From Meloidogyne chitwoodi (lineage: Eukaryota; Nematoda; Chromadorea; Rhabditida; Meloidogynidae), in NCBI GenBank assembly GCA_015183035.1, contig JACZZP010000013.1, forward strand, positions 1,364,001-1,428,000: a stretch of DNA of 64,000 nucleotides, given 5' to 3'. This document shows, one piece after another, positions 11,671-23,329 of this stretch (its first letter is position 1; every line of letters starts with the position of its first letter). The position numbers and the translations under genes are program-made. The notes below the pieces were generated by a model, which was not told the origin of the DNA, did no database searches, and saw nothing but the letters and a program-made list of their open reading frames with translations.

Positions 11671-12760
11671 ACTCCTAGAATCTTGGCTCATAGAACTAAC
11701 GCCTTAGCGTGGCTCCTAAGACACCAGTTTATTGAACAAACGCCTTAGCTTAGCTCCTAAGACACCAGTTTATTGAACAAACGCCTTAGCTTAGCTCCTA
11801 AGACCTAAGTCTAGAACCAACGCCGTTAGCGTAGCTCGCCAAACCTTAGTCTCTAGAACCAACGCCGTTAGCGTAGCTCGCCAAACCTTAGTCTCAAGCA
11901 CCACCACGTTAGCGTAGCTCATAGACCGTTGACGTTGCTCGTAGACGTTGGCGTATCTTGTAGTCGTTAGCATACTCCTAGAACCTTGGCTCATAGAACT
12001 AACGCCTTAGCGTGGCTCCTAAGACACCAGTTTATTGAACAAACGCCTTAGCGTGGCTCCTAAGACACCAGTTTATTGAACAAACGCCTTAGCTTAGCTC
12101 CTAAGACACCAGTTTATTGAACAAACGCCTTAGCTTAGCTCCTAAGACCTAAGTCTAGAACCAACGCCGTTAGCGTAGCTCGCCAAACCTTAGTCTCTAG
12201 AACCAACGCCGTTAGCGTAGCTCGCCAAACCTTAGTCTCAAGCACCACCACGTTAGCGTAGCTCATAGACCATTGACGTTGCTCGTAGACGTTGGCGTAT
12301 CTTGTAGTCGTTAGCATACTCCTAGAACCTTGGCTCATAGAACTAACGCCTTAGCGTGGCTCCTAAGACACCAGTTTATTGAACAAACGCCTTAGCTTAG
12401 CTCCTAAGACACCAGTTTATTGAACTAACGCCTTAGCTTAGCTCCTAAGACACCAGTTTATTGAACAAACGCCTTAGCTTAGCTCCTAAGACCTAAGTCT
12501 CTAGAACCAACGCCGTTAGCGTAGCTCGCCAAACCTTAGTCTCTAGAACCAACGCCGTTAGCGTAGCTCGCCAAACCTTAGTCTCTAGAACCAACGCCGT
12601 TAGCGTAGCTCGCCAAACCTTAGTCTCAAGCATCACCGCCGTTAGCGTAGCTCGCAAAACCTTGGCCCATAGAGCTTCCTCCGTTAGTGTAGCTGACCGT
12701 TGACGTTCCTCGTAGACGTTTGAGTCACAGACAGTTGGCGCTGCTCGTAGAACAGGAGAA
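11671..12760. repeat. Minisatellite: ~42-bp monomers in a ~302/344-bp higher-order repeat
   Basis: Two monomer types dominate. One is CTAGAACCAACGCCGTTAGC + GTAGCTCGCCAAACCTTAGT. The other is CCTAAGACACCAGTTTATTG + AACAAACGCCTTAGCTTAGCT. Both share an ACGCC(G)TTAGCGTAGCTC-like core. The block starting ACTCCTAGAA(C/T)CTTGGCTCAT recurs near 11671, 11973 and 12317, giving a higher-order period of about 302 then 344 bp; the difference is one monomer. G+C is about half, against about a quarter around it. Because 42 is divisible by three, repeated open frames appear on the minus strand; they look fortuitous. Confidence 0.9.
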
Positions 12761-13013
12761 TGGTAAAATACGCTGTTTATATAGTATCGAACTTTTAAAC
12801 ACTTATATAAAAGCTCCCATTTCTACTTCCCCAATCAGTTTACTATAAAATCTCGGACAAACATATAGACAAACTCCTCATTTAATATATGCATATTTAG
12901 TCATTGACAAAAAGTCCGTTGACTTAAAATCCATTAACAAATATTGACGGATGGTCCGTTGACGTAAAGTCCATTGACAAAAAGTCATGGAGCCAATCAT
13001 GATCGTTCCAAGG

Positions 13014-13340
13014 ATTAAATTGAATTTCGTTATTCATTTTATCAACAGTTTATTCCAAATTTAAATTTATCAGCAATGCAATTAAAACAATTAATTTAGA
13101 GGCAATCCTTAACAGTTTCTGGTGTGTAATACATACCTATTTTACGACAACAATTGTGTTGTGACAAATCAGCCCGCGAAAAAACCACCCCCAAATTTTT
13201 CGCCAATTTTAATTGAATTATTCTAAAATTTTTTGTTAGTGAAATACTGGGCCAGGACTACCAGAAAACAGTTAAAAATATTATTTTACTTATGTAAGTG
13301 GGTATTTTTACGTTAATTTAAAAGAATATTTTATAAAAGA
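13014..13340. other. Intergenic upstream of lin-45
   Basis: About 330 bp with a perfect short hairpin ACAACA-ATTG-TGTTGT at 13147-13162. It presumably contains the Raf gene promoter; nothing else is recognised. Confidence 0.5.
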
Positions 13341-16300
13341 ATGCCGAAAAATTCGCTTGTTAAAAAGCTTGAACGAAATTCATCAGCTAGAAAAAAGACT
13401 ACTGAATCTTCTTTTGGAGGGATTAAAAATACTGTTAAAAATTGTATGCTAGAAGCAAACAATAAACCATTACGACCGTGTGGTACATTGCAGCATAAAT
13501 TAATTCATTTACATCTTCCATTTCAACAACATTCTAAACTTCATGTTCGATCGGGTATCTCAGCAAGAGAAGCAATCTCAGCAATACTGAAAGTTTCTTT
13601 TTATTATTTATTTATTTTTTATCATGTTCTAGAAAAGAAATATTATTCCCGCGGTGTGCACTGTTCATAGTGATTCTGATCCAAAAAGCGAACAAATTGA
13701 TTTACAATTAGATTTGGATGAATTGGCCCGTCGACTTACTATAAATGAATTATGGGTTCATAGCGAGTGCATGCAGTTATTTAAAAGTATTAATTATTTG
13801 AAATATATAAAAATTTATAATTTAAAAGGTATTGATCATGTTTTTGTGCCAAAGACATTCCTTTCTTTGGTAAATGATTGTTTTTATTAATGTTTTTTAA
13901 ATTTTAATTCTAGACTTATTGTGGTGTTTGTCGGAAAATAATACTTTTTCAAGGATATCGCTGTGAGAAATGCCAGGTTTTTCAATTAATATTTTTAAAT
14001 TTATTTTAAATTTTAGTTTAATTTTCATAAACGTTGCTGGGGTCAAGTTCCCGCTTTATGTGAACCTGAGAATATTTCTTGCGATTTAGAAAGCCAGTTG
14101 AGAATTGTTTGTGAAAAATACAGCGGTCCACATGCTCAAATTGCAACTGAAATTCTCGACAGTTTATTACCTAGTTCTGGTTCTAATCATGCGTCTACTT
14201 CTTCACAAGGTTTATGTTGTCATTTTGATATTTTAATTAAAAACTAATTTATATAAGATATCTAAAGAAAATTTTAGGTCGCCTTGATGACTTTGTATAT
14301 CGTGGTTTGGGTGTTTGTCGAAAAGAATCGTCTTTGGCCATTGTACGTAATCTACATAAAACACGTGATAGATCATCATCAGCCCCAAATATTAATATTG
14401 TTCGTGATGAACTCAGTTTTGAACAAAAGGTTTTCTTTAAGTAACTAATTTGAGAAAAACTCTTAATTTACAGCGAACACTTCAGGCCAGTTCGATGCAT
14501 TCCGGATTGTATAATTTTATTAGTATGTTTACTTATTTAAATCTCTAGGCAACATTTTTTCTAGATTCGTCCAAAAGAGATTCAGATTCCCAACCACGTT
14601 CCCACACTCCTTCGTTGTCTCGGGATAGAATTCACACGGAAGGAAGCAATTGTGTTATTCAGCAAATTAGTACAGAGGCATGTTGCAGTGGTAGTAGCAT
14701 TACAACAACAACAAGTGGAATTGGTGAAAGTATGCTTTGTAGCAGTGCATGCGGCGCAATATCTGCTGCTGTTTGTGGTTGTTCTTCATCGTCGTCTTCT
14801 TCACTCTTTCCTCCTCTTCTAACTACTCCAACTGGTTTAGTACCACCCAGTGGAAGTGGGCAGTCTTCCCGTCAACATTTACTTCCTCATCCACTTCAGC
14901 AACGTTTTCATCAGGTTTTTTAAATTCTTTTCAAAAAATACATTGCAATTTGTTTAGGTATCTTCCTCAGCTTCTGCTTCCCCAACTTCAACATGCTCAA
15001 GTCCACTAGTCTCAAACTGTCAAAATTCACAGCAACATTTAATGCTCATTGACGGACAACAACCAAATGTCTCCGCCGGCGGCAACTTCCTACCTGCTCC
15101 AGTAACATTGACTCCTCCTCAATCAGCGCCTCCTCAAAAGACATCTCATTCTTTTTTTATGGATCAACTGAGACTTCGAAGCAAAAGTATATCATTTTAA
15201 AATATTTTAAAACAAATTTGGGTTTTGATTAAGTTTACAATTAGATTAGGTAGCCAATTTTCAATAATTCCAAGGATTTTTCTAATTGTTCTAAATTTAA
15301 TTTTTTAGGTCCAAGTGACCGGACTACTCTAAGTGCTGCTGTTTCTCCTTCTACTGCTGGAAGTTCTTGTTCCTTGGCTGGGAAAGAGTTGATTTGTACT
15401 ACTGGAACCGGTCAATTGGGTATAGTTGGCATTCCACGTAGAGGATGTGAACGTTATAACAAGAAAAGAGGCGGAACCATTGAAGACTGGGCAATTCGAA
15501 GTGAAAATGTTATTATGAAGGAAAAAATAGGAAATGGTTCATTTGGAACCGTTTATAAAGCTGACTACTTTGGTTTAAAAAATTTTATTTTTATTTTTTG
15601 TTCGTTTTCAGGTACTGTTGCAGTGAAGAAATTAAACATAACTACTCCTGGGCCAGAATTGTCTTTAGCATTTAAAAATGAAGTAAAAATAGTTTTATTA
15701 GAATTTAAATAATTTAGAACATTTTGAATTAATATCTTTTTTAAATGAATATTTATATTAAAAATTGTTAAGGTAACCGTTTTGAGGAAGGCACGTCATG
15801 GAAATGTTCTAAATTTTTTGGGTGTCATCAAAGAACCAGAATTAGTTTGTTTTTTATTTAGCCTCTTTAAGATTTTATTTAGGCAATTGTTACTCAATGG
15901 TGCTCTGGTTCTTCTCTATATCGACATTTACATATTTTGGAACCAAAAGTTGACTTTGAATTACAGACAATTTTGGATATTTGCAAACAAATAAGTCAAG
16001 GAATGAATTATTTACATAGTAGAGGAGTCATTCACCGGTTATTTAAATTTAAATAGATATATGTATTTTACTTATTCTAGTGATTTAAAAACTAACAACA
16101 TTTTCCTTGCCGAGGGTACTTCTGTCAAAATTGGTGATTTTGGTTTGGCTACAGTTAAAACACGAACAAATGCATTACCTAATGGTGCTCCTAATCCTAA
16201 TCCTACTGGCTCCATTCTTTGGATGGTTATTATTTTTTAGAAATATATATCGTAATTTTTTTAATTTTAGGCACCCGAAGTTATTCGCATGCAATGCGAA

Positions 16301-16869
16301 AACCCGTACAGCACCCAATCTGATGTTTACGCTTTTGGCATCTGTTTATATGAGCTTTTGACTTCAAAGTTGCCTTATGACGATATTAAAGACCGTGATC
16401 AAGTTTGTGTTATTTTTTTCTTTTATATTATTTTTAACTTTATTTTTCATTAGATATTGTTCATGGTGGGTAGTGGACTGCTTCGACCTAATATAAAAAA
16501 TTTGCGTAATGATACGCCAAGACAACTTAAAAATGTTTTTGAGCAGTGTATTAGATTTAAACATTCTGAACGACCTGAATTCAAAGTCGTAAGTTAACGA
16601 AAATATTTTTCTTAAATAAAATACATATGAAACAAAAATTTTAAAATAGTTAAATTTTAAATGAATTTTGAATTAAGAACTTTTTAATTTACATATACAA
16701 TTACTTTGATATTTAGTAATTTTTTTAGATTTACTCTATTCTTGACGAACTTCGTCTTCCAAAACTGAAGAAATCTACCAGCGAACCAAATTTAAATTTA
16801 AGACATCAAAGTGCTCCATCATCACATAAATCAAGTCCGCATCATCCTCAACAGCACCAACGGTTATAA
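13341..16869 (+). CDS. lin-45: Raf serine/threonine kinase (LIN-45 orthologue)
   Basis: Domains in order: a Ras-binding domain ([18 protein letters not shown]...[14 protein letters not shown]...LWVHSE); a C1 zinc finger ([20 protein letters not shown]...[15 protein letters not shown]); a long Ser/Thr-rich linker with a conserved 14-3-3 site ([13 protein letters not shown]); and a kinase domain. The kinase domain has the glycine loop [27 protein letters not shown] lysine, [11 protein letters not shown] catalytic loop, DFGLATVKT, and GSILWMAPEVIRM. A C-terminal 14-3-3-like site KSTSEPNL follows. The protein transmits Ras signals to MEK/ERK in the cytoplasm and at the membrane. It matches C. elegans LIN-45 over its whole length. 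The start is the first Met of the opening exon; the N-terminal extension is shorter than in C. elegans, so an extra 5' exon is possible. Confidence 0.95.
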
Positions 16870-17466
16870 TAATAGTTTAATTTTATTTTTAATTTTGTTC
16901 TTTTTTCTTCAAATTACATAATTTATGTACTATATTTTCTATAAAATTTTTTGTTATACTAAATCTTGAGCTTATTTATTTTTTAAAAATGCTAAATTTA
17001 TTCATTTAAATTTATAATATAAATTGAAACTCTTTGTCTTTTATATAATAAAAGCTCAAGCATTCCATTTGACTCATGAAAATTCCTTAACTTGCGCAAT
17101 TCCTTTTTATTTTATTTTTTGTTTTAATTATGTCTACATATATCATTTTTTAATAGTAATCAGGCATGAAAAAAATCATATGTGCGAAACAATTTTCTGT
17201 TCGTGATAAAATAAATAAACAATTTTTAAAAACAATTTTTAAAGCAAGAAACGTGGATTTAGAAAATTCTCCATCGTTTCTTGTTTTTTTTTTAATAAAT
17301 TATTGTCTAATCAATTGGTATTGATTCCACTGTGTATATTTATTTACAAGTAAAACACTTACTACATCTTTAAAATTATATACACGTATGTTTAAACAAT
17401 TTTTTTACGTAGTCGTAGAATTTCTAAATACAAGTGAAGTAATGTTTGTATACATTTTTTAGGAAG
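16870..17466. other. Intergenic
   Basis: About 600 bp AT-rich gap between lin-45 and the PA-domain gene. It contains short spurious open frames only. Confidence 0.5.
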
Positions 17467-18646
17467 ATGATTTTGATTATTCCAAATAAATTAAAATTTT
17501 GGTTTGGCGCTTTTTCGTGCTTTGTTCTCTGCACTTTATCTTTAGATGGTTAGTTTATTTTTTTATTAATTTTGAATAACTTATTTAGTACCCGGAATTA
17601 AATTATTGCTTGACATTAAAATTAGATTAACCATTCAAATAGAGAAAATTTTAAATAATAAAAGTTATAAGGTTACAGAAATTAATTTTTCTAACATTTC
17701 AACGTTAATTAGTATTTTTCAGAAGGACTTTTCTTCCAGATCTCAGACCCTCCAGATCTTGCTTTTCTTTATCAGGTATATAAATATTTAAATTTTTTGG
17801 ATAATTTTAAAATTTTCAGATAAATCCTTCATATCATATTGGAAAAAGGTTAATATCTTAAGATTGACTTACTAAAAAATTAATTTAGATTCCCGGAATA
17901 TCCTTTGAGGGTGCGTTTTGTCTTTTACTACTTACATTAGTATTATTTCCATTTATTAAAATATAAAGGATGCGAGTCTAACCTATTCGGATCCACCAGA
18001 AGGTTGTGAAGAACTTGCCTCTACATATGGAAAAGTTATTCTTTTGGAAAGAGGGTATTTTTTAAATTTTAAAATTTTTTAATAATAATTAAGTGGATGC
18101 CCTTTTATTGATAAAGTTCTTAATGCTCAAAAGGCTGGCGCCGAAATTGCAAGTGAATTTTTATTTTAAAAATTTTTTATTTAAAAAGCTTATTTGTTAA
18201 AAAATTTTTTTAGTAATTACTGACTCTTCGTCTGGTAGTGATGATTTTATTGATATGGTTAGTTAATTTTTTATGAAAAATAAAACCTGTGAAAATATTT
18301 AATTATTCAAAAACTATTATAAATGAGTGAAATATGTAAATTTTGAAAATGTACAATTAAATATTTAAAAATTTTTAGGTGAGCGATGACACAGGCAGGA
18401 AAGCGAATATTTCTTGTGCGTGGTTACCAGGAAATTCTGGGTTTATTTTTTAATTTTTAATGTTTATTTTTTATCAATTTTTAGAAGACGGATTAGACAA
18501 TATTTAATTTATACAAATCCAAGTATAAATATTGACATTCCACTAAATTACACAAACAAATCATTGAGAGATACATATTCGCAAAAACCTCATTGGTATT
18601 TATTTACTTTTAATGTTTAAAAATAATTTTAAGGGAATTATGGTGA
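17467..18646 (+). CDS. Protease-associated-domain secreted protein (PRADC1/PAP21-like)
   Basis: A signal peptide opens the protein (LKFWFGAFSCFVLCTLSLD). It is joined by a 173-bp intron to GLFFQISDPPDLAF. The PA-domain blocks follow: SDPPEGCEEL, KVILLERGGCPFIDKVLNAQ, AGAEIAIITDSS, DDFIDMVSDDTGRKANISC and IPLNYTN. The protein ends in an aromatic motif (KPHWELW) comparable to the PPWTFW ending of human PRADC1. PRADC1 is a small secreted glycoprotein containing essentially only the PA fold, with no protease. A glycosylation site is visible in NYTNKS. Eight or so small introns keep phase. Function in nematodes is not known. Confidence 0.85.
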
Positions 18647-20616
18647 TTTTTGAAGAAAAAAATCTTAAAAATTGGAGATGTTAAGAAAAGTTCAACAAAT
18701 TTATTTTTTGTCTTTTTTAATTCCTTAATTGTGCCTTTAAGTTAAAAAATTGTTTAGATTTGTTACTACGGGGTTAAATAAATACATGTATATTTTTCAC
18801 GAAGGATACACATTTCAAGGGTTTTTTTAATTTTATGTTTTTTAGTGTGAAGACCTTGTTGTTGCATTGTTGATTTAAAAAAATTTTAAGTTAAGGAATC
18901 TCTCCTAAAGACTAAGTTTTAGCTCGTGGATTGTAGAATACAATAAAAAATGTTTAAAATAAATACATTATGGACTAGATAAAAATTGAAAATGTGGCGT
19001 TAAAAATTAAAATTTATGTTTCGTCGTCTTATAGGTTTACACTATTATACACACATATATTTTTTTATCTTTATTATTCTTTTCCCTCTTCTGTCAAACA
19101 GTTTGGACCTGTTTTACAATGACGTTTGACGAATTAGTAATTCGTTAGAAAATTTTTTTTTTTTTTAATTTCCTCTTAGTTTTTTTCGAATGTGACAATC
19201 CGCCCGCGTCCCATTTTGGAGAGAGAGTTATTCCTTGCTTACGGACAAGGACCTTCTCTTTTGAAAGAAAATATATTTTTGAGAGAGATAATAATAAAGT
19301 CTTTCTATTTTCGTTTCTCTTCCCACTATTAGAAAATTCTACAATACGCACGCATCAACTAGGTTTTAGTCGAAGATTTCTTCCCATCACAAAGCATTTG
19401 CTAGCTCCATTCACATTTTTGTCTTCGTGTCGACCAACTATGATCATCGATTCACTCCTTTTCCCCTCTATATTCCCTCATTTTTCCTTTTTTTTTTATG
19501 AGAAGAGGTTGTCAGCCCCAGTTACTACCATTTGGCCTCTGTCGTTGACAACCAAACCAAAGACAAACTCTTCTATTCCTCTAAAAATGTTGGGTCTCCA
19601 ATTTTTTCTTATTATATTATATATATTTTGAAATGCATAGCAAAAGCTGGCGAAGCGAGTTCTCGGCAGCCAACCAAAATATTGGCTACCTTTAAAGATG
19701 AACTGCGTTATATTAAAGAAAAGGAGGAAACAAATTCTTTTTCTAAATAGTTTTATATACATATTTTGTATTGTTGAAGTGATGGCGAAAAAATAATCTA
19801 TCCCCCCATCATCCCTATCTTTTCTAACGCCCTCCCGGTATCCAAAATAATTTTATGTGCTATTTTCCAGACGCTTCACTTATTTATTTCACCCAAACCA
19901 ACCTTTTCTTGTCTTATTTATTTATTTATTTTTACTCTTCGATTGAGGAAAAATAAAATAAGAAGTAAAAAAAGAATATTAGTCAATTTATAGAATTTTG
20001 CAATAAAATGGTTTTTTATGTAGTACGTCATTCTTTTCGCATAGGGCTTTTCTCGTTTTTTTTAAAGTAATCAATTTATGTACTAGATAAATATGTACAC
20101 GAAAAATTATCTAAAAAGGGGTTCTGGATTTGAAAAGAAATATTATTTTTAGTAAAATTAAAAAAAATTGGATCGAGAGAAAATAAGTAAAAATTAAAAA
20201 TGGAAATTTTAATAATAAATTTTTTAAAAACTTTAATAATTTTTAGGATGACAATATGTAATTAGGACAATTTTGTAAATATTTTAGACGAAACTTTAAA
20301 TTTGAACTGTAATTCATCGGCTTTTGTTATTCTATTTTTAAATCTTAGCAATGTAATAAATTTTTAAAATATTATTTTTACAATTGTTAATCAAAAATTA
20401 AATATTAACTGATAAAAAAATATTTTTTGGTGATACCGCCAAGATTTATCTCACTTACATTTTATTCCCCCTCGTTTTGCTTTGATTCAGATTATTTTAT
20501 TTATTCTTATACATACTCTAATGCTCCTTATCTTCAAATTATTTAAAATAAACAAGGAATTTAAATTTCCGCTTAATTTAGGTTTAATTAACTGACTAAC
20601 TAAAAAATTAAATAAA
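18647..20616. other. Long intergenic stretch; possible unrecognised small gene at 19400-19750
   Basis: Nearly 2 kb without a recognised gene. Segment 19390-19800 is less AT-rich and open in several frames on both strands. One plus-strand reading pairs a frame from about 19502 (SPSYYHLASVVDNQTKDKLF) with one after 19625 (ILATFKDELRYIKEKEE), ending at 19750. It has no in-frame ATG and matches no family I recognise. A run of T at about 19150-19165 and G+C-richer sequence at 19200-19260 are also present. I do not call a gene here. Confidence 0.35.
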
Positions 20617-22575
20617 ATGCCTTGCCATTTGCCAATTGAAGGAATTGATGATATTTCGGACGACGTTTTGTGAGAAATAAACTTAAATTTTTATTTATTG
20701 TTCTCTTTTAAAGTTCGTATATGTGTAATTTGGCTATGGAAAAATGTTCAGAGAAAGGAGAAAAAAAGAAAGCTTCATGTGGAGGTGCGGCTATGAGAAA
20801 AAGGTTTATAATTTGTTATATTAATTACTTCAATTTTTTATTTGTTAAAGATTGCTTATAAAAAATTTTGTTTCTCAAATGTTAACACAAGAAAAACAGA
20901 CAAGAAATTTACAACAACAATTTTCAGATGGGATTGAACTTCAACAGAATGTATGAATATTTTATATTGGAGAGAATAAAATTTTGGATTTAGATTTTGA
21001 ATTTAGGAGTCAAAGTTCTATATTTAATCCTAAATTTCCTTTCATATAATACCTTATTAATAAAAATCTTTATTTTATTTTAAATTAAATTTTAGTCTTC
21101 TGATAGTTCTTCTGTAACTTGGACATCTTCACATTTAGTAGATGATAGACATATGGAGAGAGAAGAGGAAGACGAGGAAGAGGAACTTCAAACAAATGTT
21201 GAATTTAAACGAGTAGAAGAGGAGGAAAAAGAAGAGGATTCGGATGAAGTTGAAGAAGATGACGACGATGAAGAGGAAGAAGAAACAGCTGTAGCTGCAC
21301 TTTTAGCTTCAAATAAGGAGAAAAAAGGAGAAGATTCTTTTAGACCAAGGTATTTTTAGTTTCTTTTTTTTTTGCAAATAATTGATAATTTTAGCTTTAA
21401 AAACAATTCTGAAGAAGAAAATAATTTTTTATTGGAAGTAGATGAAAATAATAGAAAAGAAACAATTATTAATCATTCATCTTTACAAACATTTTCTCTT
21501 TCTAATTTTTCTGCTTCTAGCAATTACGAAAATTGGCTAAATCAGCGAAATGAAGATGAGAGTGAGGAGGATGAATTTCAAAAAGTGCCTATACATCAAA
21601 ATCAATTGTATGATTTAATAGATTATTTTGTATATTACCAAAATTTACGTAAATCAGGCCCGGGTCAAAATATCTATTAGGGGTAATTTTCGTTTAAAAT
21701 GGAAAACACGATATAAATTATATGAGAAAAAATGTTAGAACTTATTGTTAGTCTTATCAAATTATATGTTAAAATTGTATATATGAAAAAAAAGAATCAC
21801 TTTATGGATAATTATTACAAAAATATTTAATTATACTTAAAGTTACTCCGTCGAAAGTTCACTTTCATCTGGAAATAAAGATATTTTTAATGGAACTTGG
21901 CATTTTTATGGAGGAATTGACACATCATTTGATCATTTAAATGGAGGATTATTGACAGAAAATTTAATGATAAATGATCAACAAAATGAAATAGGCAAAT
22001 TATTAGAAGAAGATGGAAATACAAAATTATTTTTGATGGAACGTGCAGTTGACTCAACGCCTTTTGATGAAATTGAACATTCTCAACAACATTTGGTTGG
22101 ATTAACAAGCATGGTTTGTTTAAATTAAAGCTATTATTTTTTAATAATTAAAATATTTTTAGGTGCCATATATAATGAAATTCTCCAATGAGGATCATCT
22201 TTTATATCAATCTCATCATGAAGAAGAGAACAAATTAGGAAGGAGAGAACAAAATTGTTTAACAAATTTGGACAATACTAGGTTTATAGAAGATGGAAAT
22301 CATCAAATTGATATTTTTGAATCAAGGAAACGGCCTTGGTTTTCTCAATCAGAATGGTCTAACTTTGAAGAAAACAACAATGGAGGTATTTAAATAAATA
22401 TATAAATTCTCTTTTTAATTTTTAGAATGTGATAATAATCATTTTGAACAACATCAACAATTTTCACCTCTTTGTTGTGGCTTTCTTCAATTACAACCAT
22501 TTGGGAATAGTACAACTTCGCAGTTTTGTTATGATTCAACAACAGAGCCTTTAATTAAACGGGTTAAATTATAAT
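20617..22575 (+). CDS. Acidic protein with SERTA-like motif (SERTAD/CDCA4/Taranis-like)
   Basis: Seven exons join in phase. The N-terminus has SYMCNLAMEKC...AAMRKRLLIKNFVSQML, which resembles the SERTA motif (Lys/Leu helix, then RR-x-VLI-x-N). A very acidic low-complexity stretch follows (21153-21310, long runs of Glu/Asp). Downstream, KDIFNGTWHF and GGIDTSFDHL resemble the conserved C-terminal D-IDTSMYD element of SERTAD proteins. The protein ends LIKRVKL. SERTA proteins are nuclear transcriptional co-regulators linked to E2F and cell-cycle genes. The assignment rests on two short motifs in the right order, so it is tentative. The intron at 21607-21840 was placed because phase 2 on both sides restores the reading frame (HQNQ-F-YSVESSL). 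Confidence 0.5.
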
Positions 22576-23329
22576 AAGAAAAGTTTGTAAAAATAACAGA
22601 AGAACAGTATTTAAGTAAATATAATTAAAAAGATCCTCAATAATTTTACTTATCAAAACTTTTTATTTAATATTTGTTTTTATAATTATTTTTCATAAAC
22701 CTCATTTTATGACAGCTTTTTAGTCGATATTTCCCAGCAAAAAAATCTCTTCTAATTGTGAATTAAAATAATTGGGATATTTTAAAATATTCTTTTTTTT
22801 TGATTTCTTTACTTAAATATAGTTTGAATGGCTTGGATGTTAATTAAAAATTTGGAAAACTAAAAAATTTCTTGGCTCTCGCCGAGTTTTTATCCCAATG
22901 CGATCTCTATCTTTGAACATTTTTTTGTCCAAAATATCACACACTTCCTCAAATTATTCTGTTTTTCATAAACATTTACTTATTTTTCTACACAAAAAAG
23001 AGCTAAACTTCTTATATTATTACTCACTTTATTCAATCTTTCTTTGATTATATTTATTTTCTTCTGCCGAACAGTTTCTAATAATATATCGCCTCAATTA
23101 CTTTAAGAAAAAACCAAAAATATATTTAATTGCCATTTTATCTTACTGACTTTTTTCTGTTAAAAGAACAATCCTCCAACAACTTATAGATAAAATTTTT
23201 GCTTATAATTTGTATATAATAATTTTAAAATGTTTAAAAGTTTTCCTCAAAAATGGAAATTTAAATTTTTTTAAGGAAATTTAAGAGTTCAACATTTATT
23301 AGTTTAATAATTTAAAAATAATATATACT
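22576..23329. other. Intergenic between convergent genes
   Basis: About 750 bp AT-rich sequence between the convergent SERTA-like and neuroguidin genes, so it should hold both 3' UTRs. No other signal seen. Confidence 0.5.

Larger units (their letters stand above)
11162..13013. mobile_element. ~1.85 kb element with ~100-bp terminal inverted repeats enclosing a minisatellite
   Basis: Left end 11162-11260 (CTTGGCACGAATCATGAGG, ACTTTTCGTCAACGG, TTTACGTCAATGGACCATTC) matches the reverse complement of 12900-13013 (CTTGGAACGATCATGATTGG, GACTTTTTGTCAATGG, TTTACGTCAACGGACCATCC). Within each arm an AAGTCCGTTGACGT-like unit recurs. The interior holds an AT-rich segment, a CTCGTACTCGTAC repeat and a long 42-bp minisatellite. 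There is no transposase-like frame, so it looks like a non-autonomous DNA element. Exact boundaries and a target duplication could not be fixed by eye. Confidence 0.65.

Noticed and set aside
11478..11748. Forward open frames over the CTCGTAC repeat
   Set aside because: Two frames are open at once over tandem repeats, with no domain and no plausible start context.
11791..12338. Repeated 67-residue minus-strand frames (VLETKVWRATLTAL units) in the minisatellite
   Set aside because: The 42-bp unit is a multiple of three, so any stop-free frame is copied along the array. There are no splice sites, flanking coding sequence or family match.
17588..17720. Exon reading of the open frame after the PRADC1 signal peptide
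   Set aside because: Skipping it with a 173-bp intron joins the signal peptide to the conserved GLFFQISDPP block in phase; including it breaks the frame of that block.
19398..19762. Overlapping open frames on both strands, possible small gene
   Set aside because: The most protein-like reading has no ATG, splicing gives no recognisable product, and both strands are open simultaneously. Described only as an uncertain intergenic stretch.
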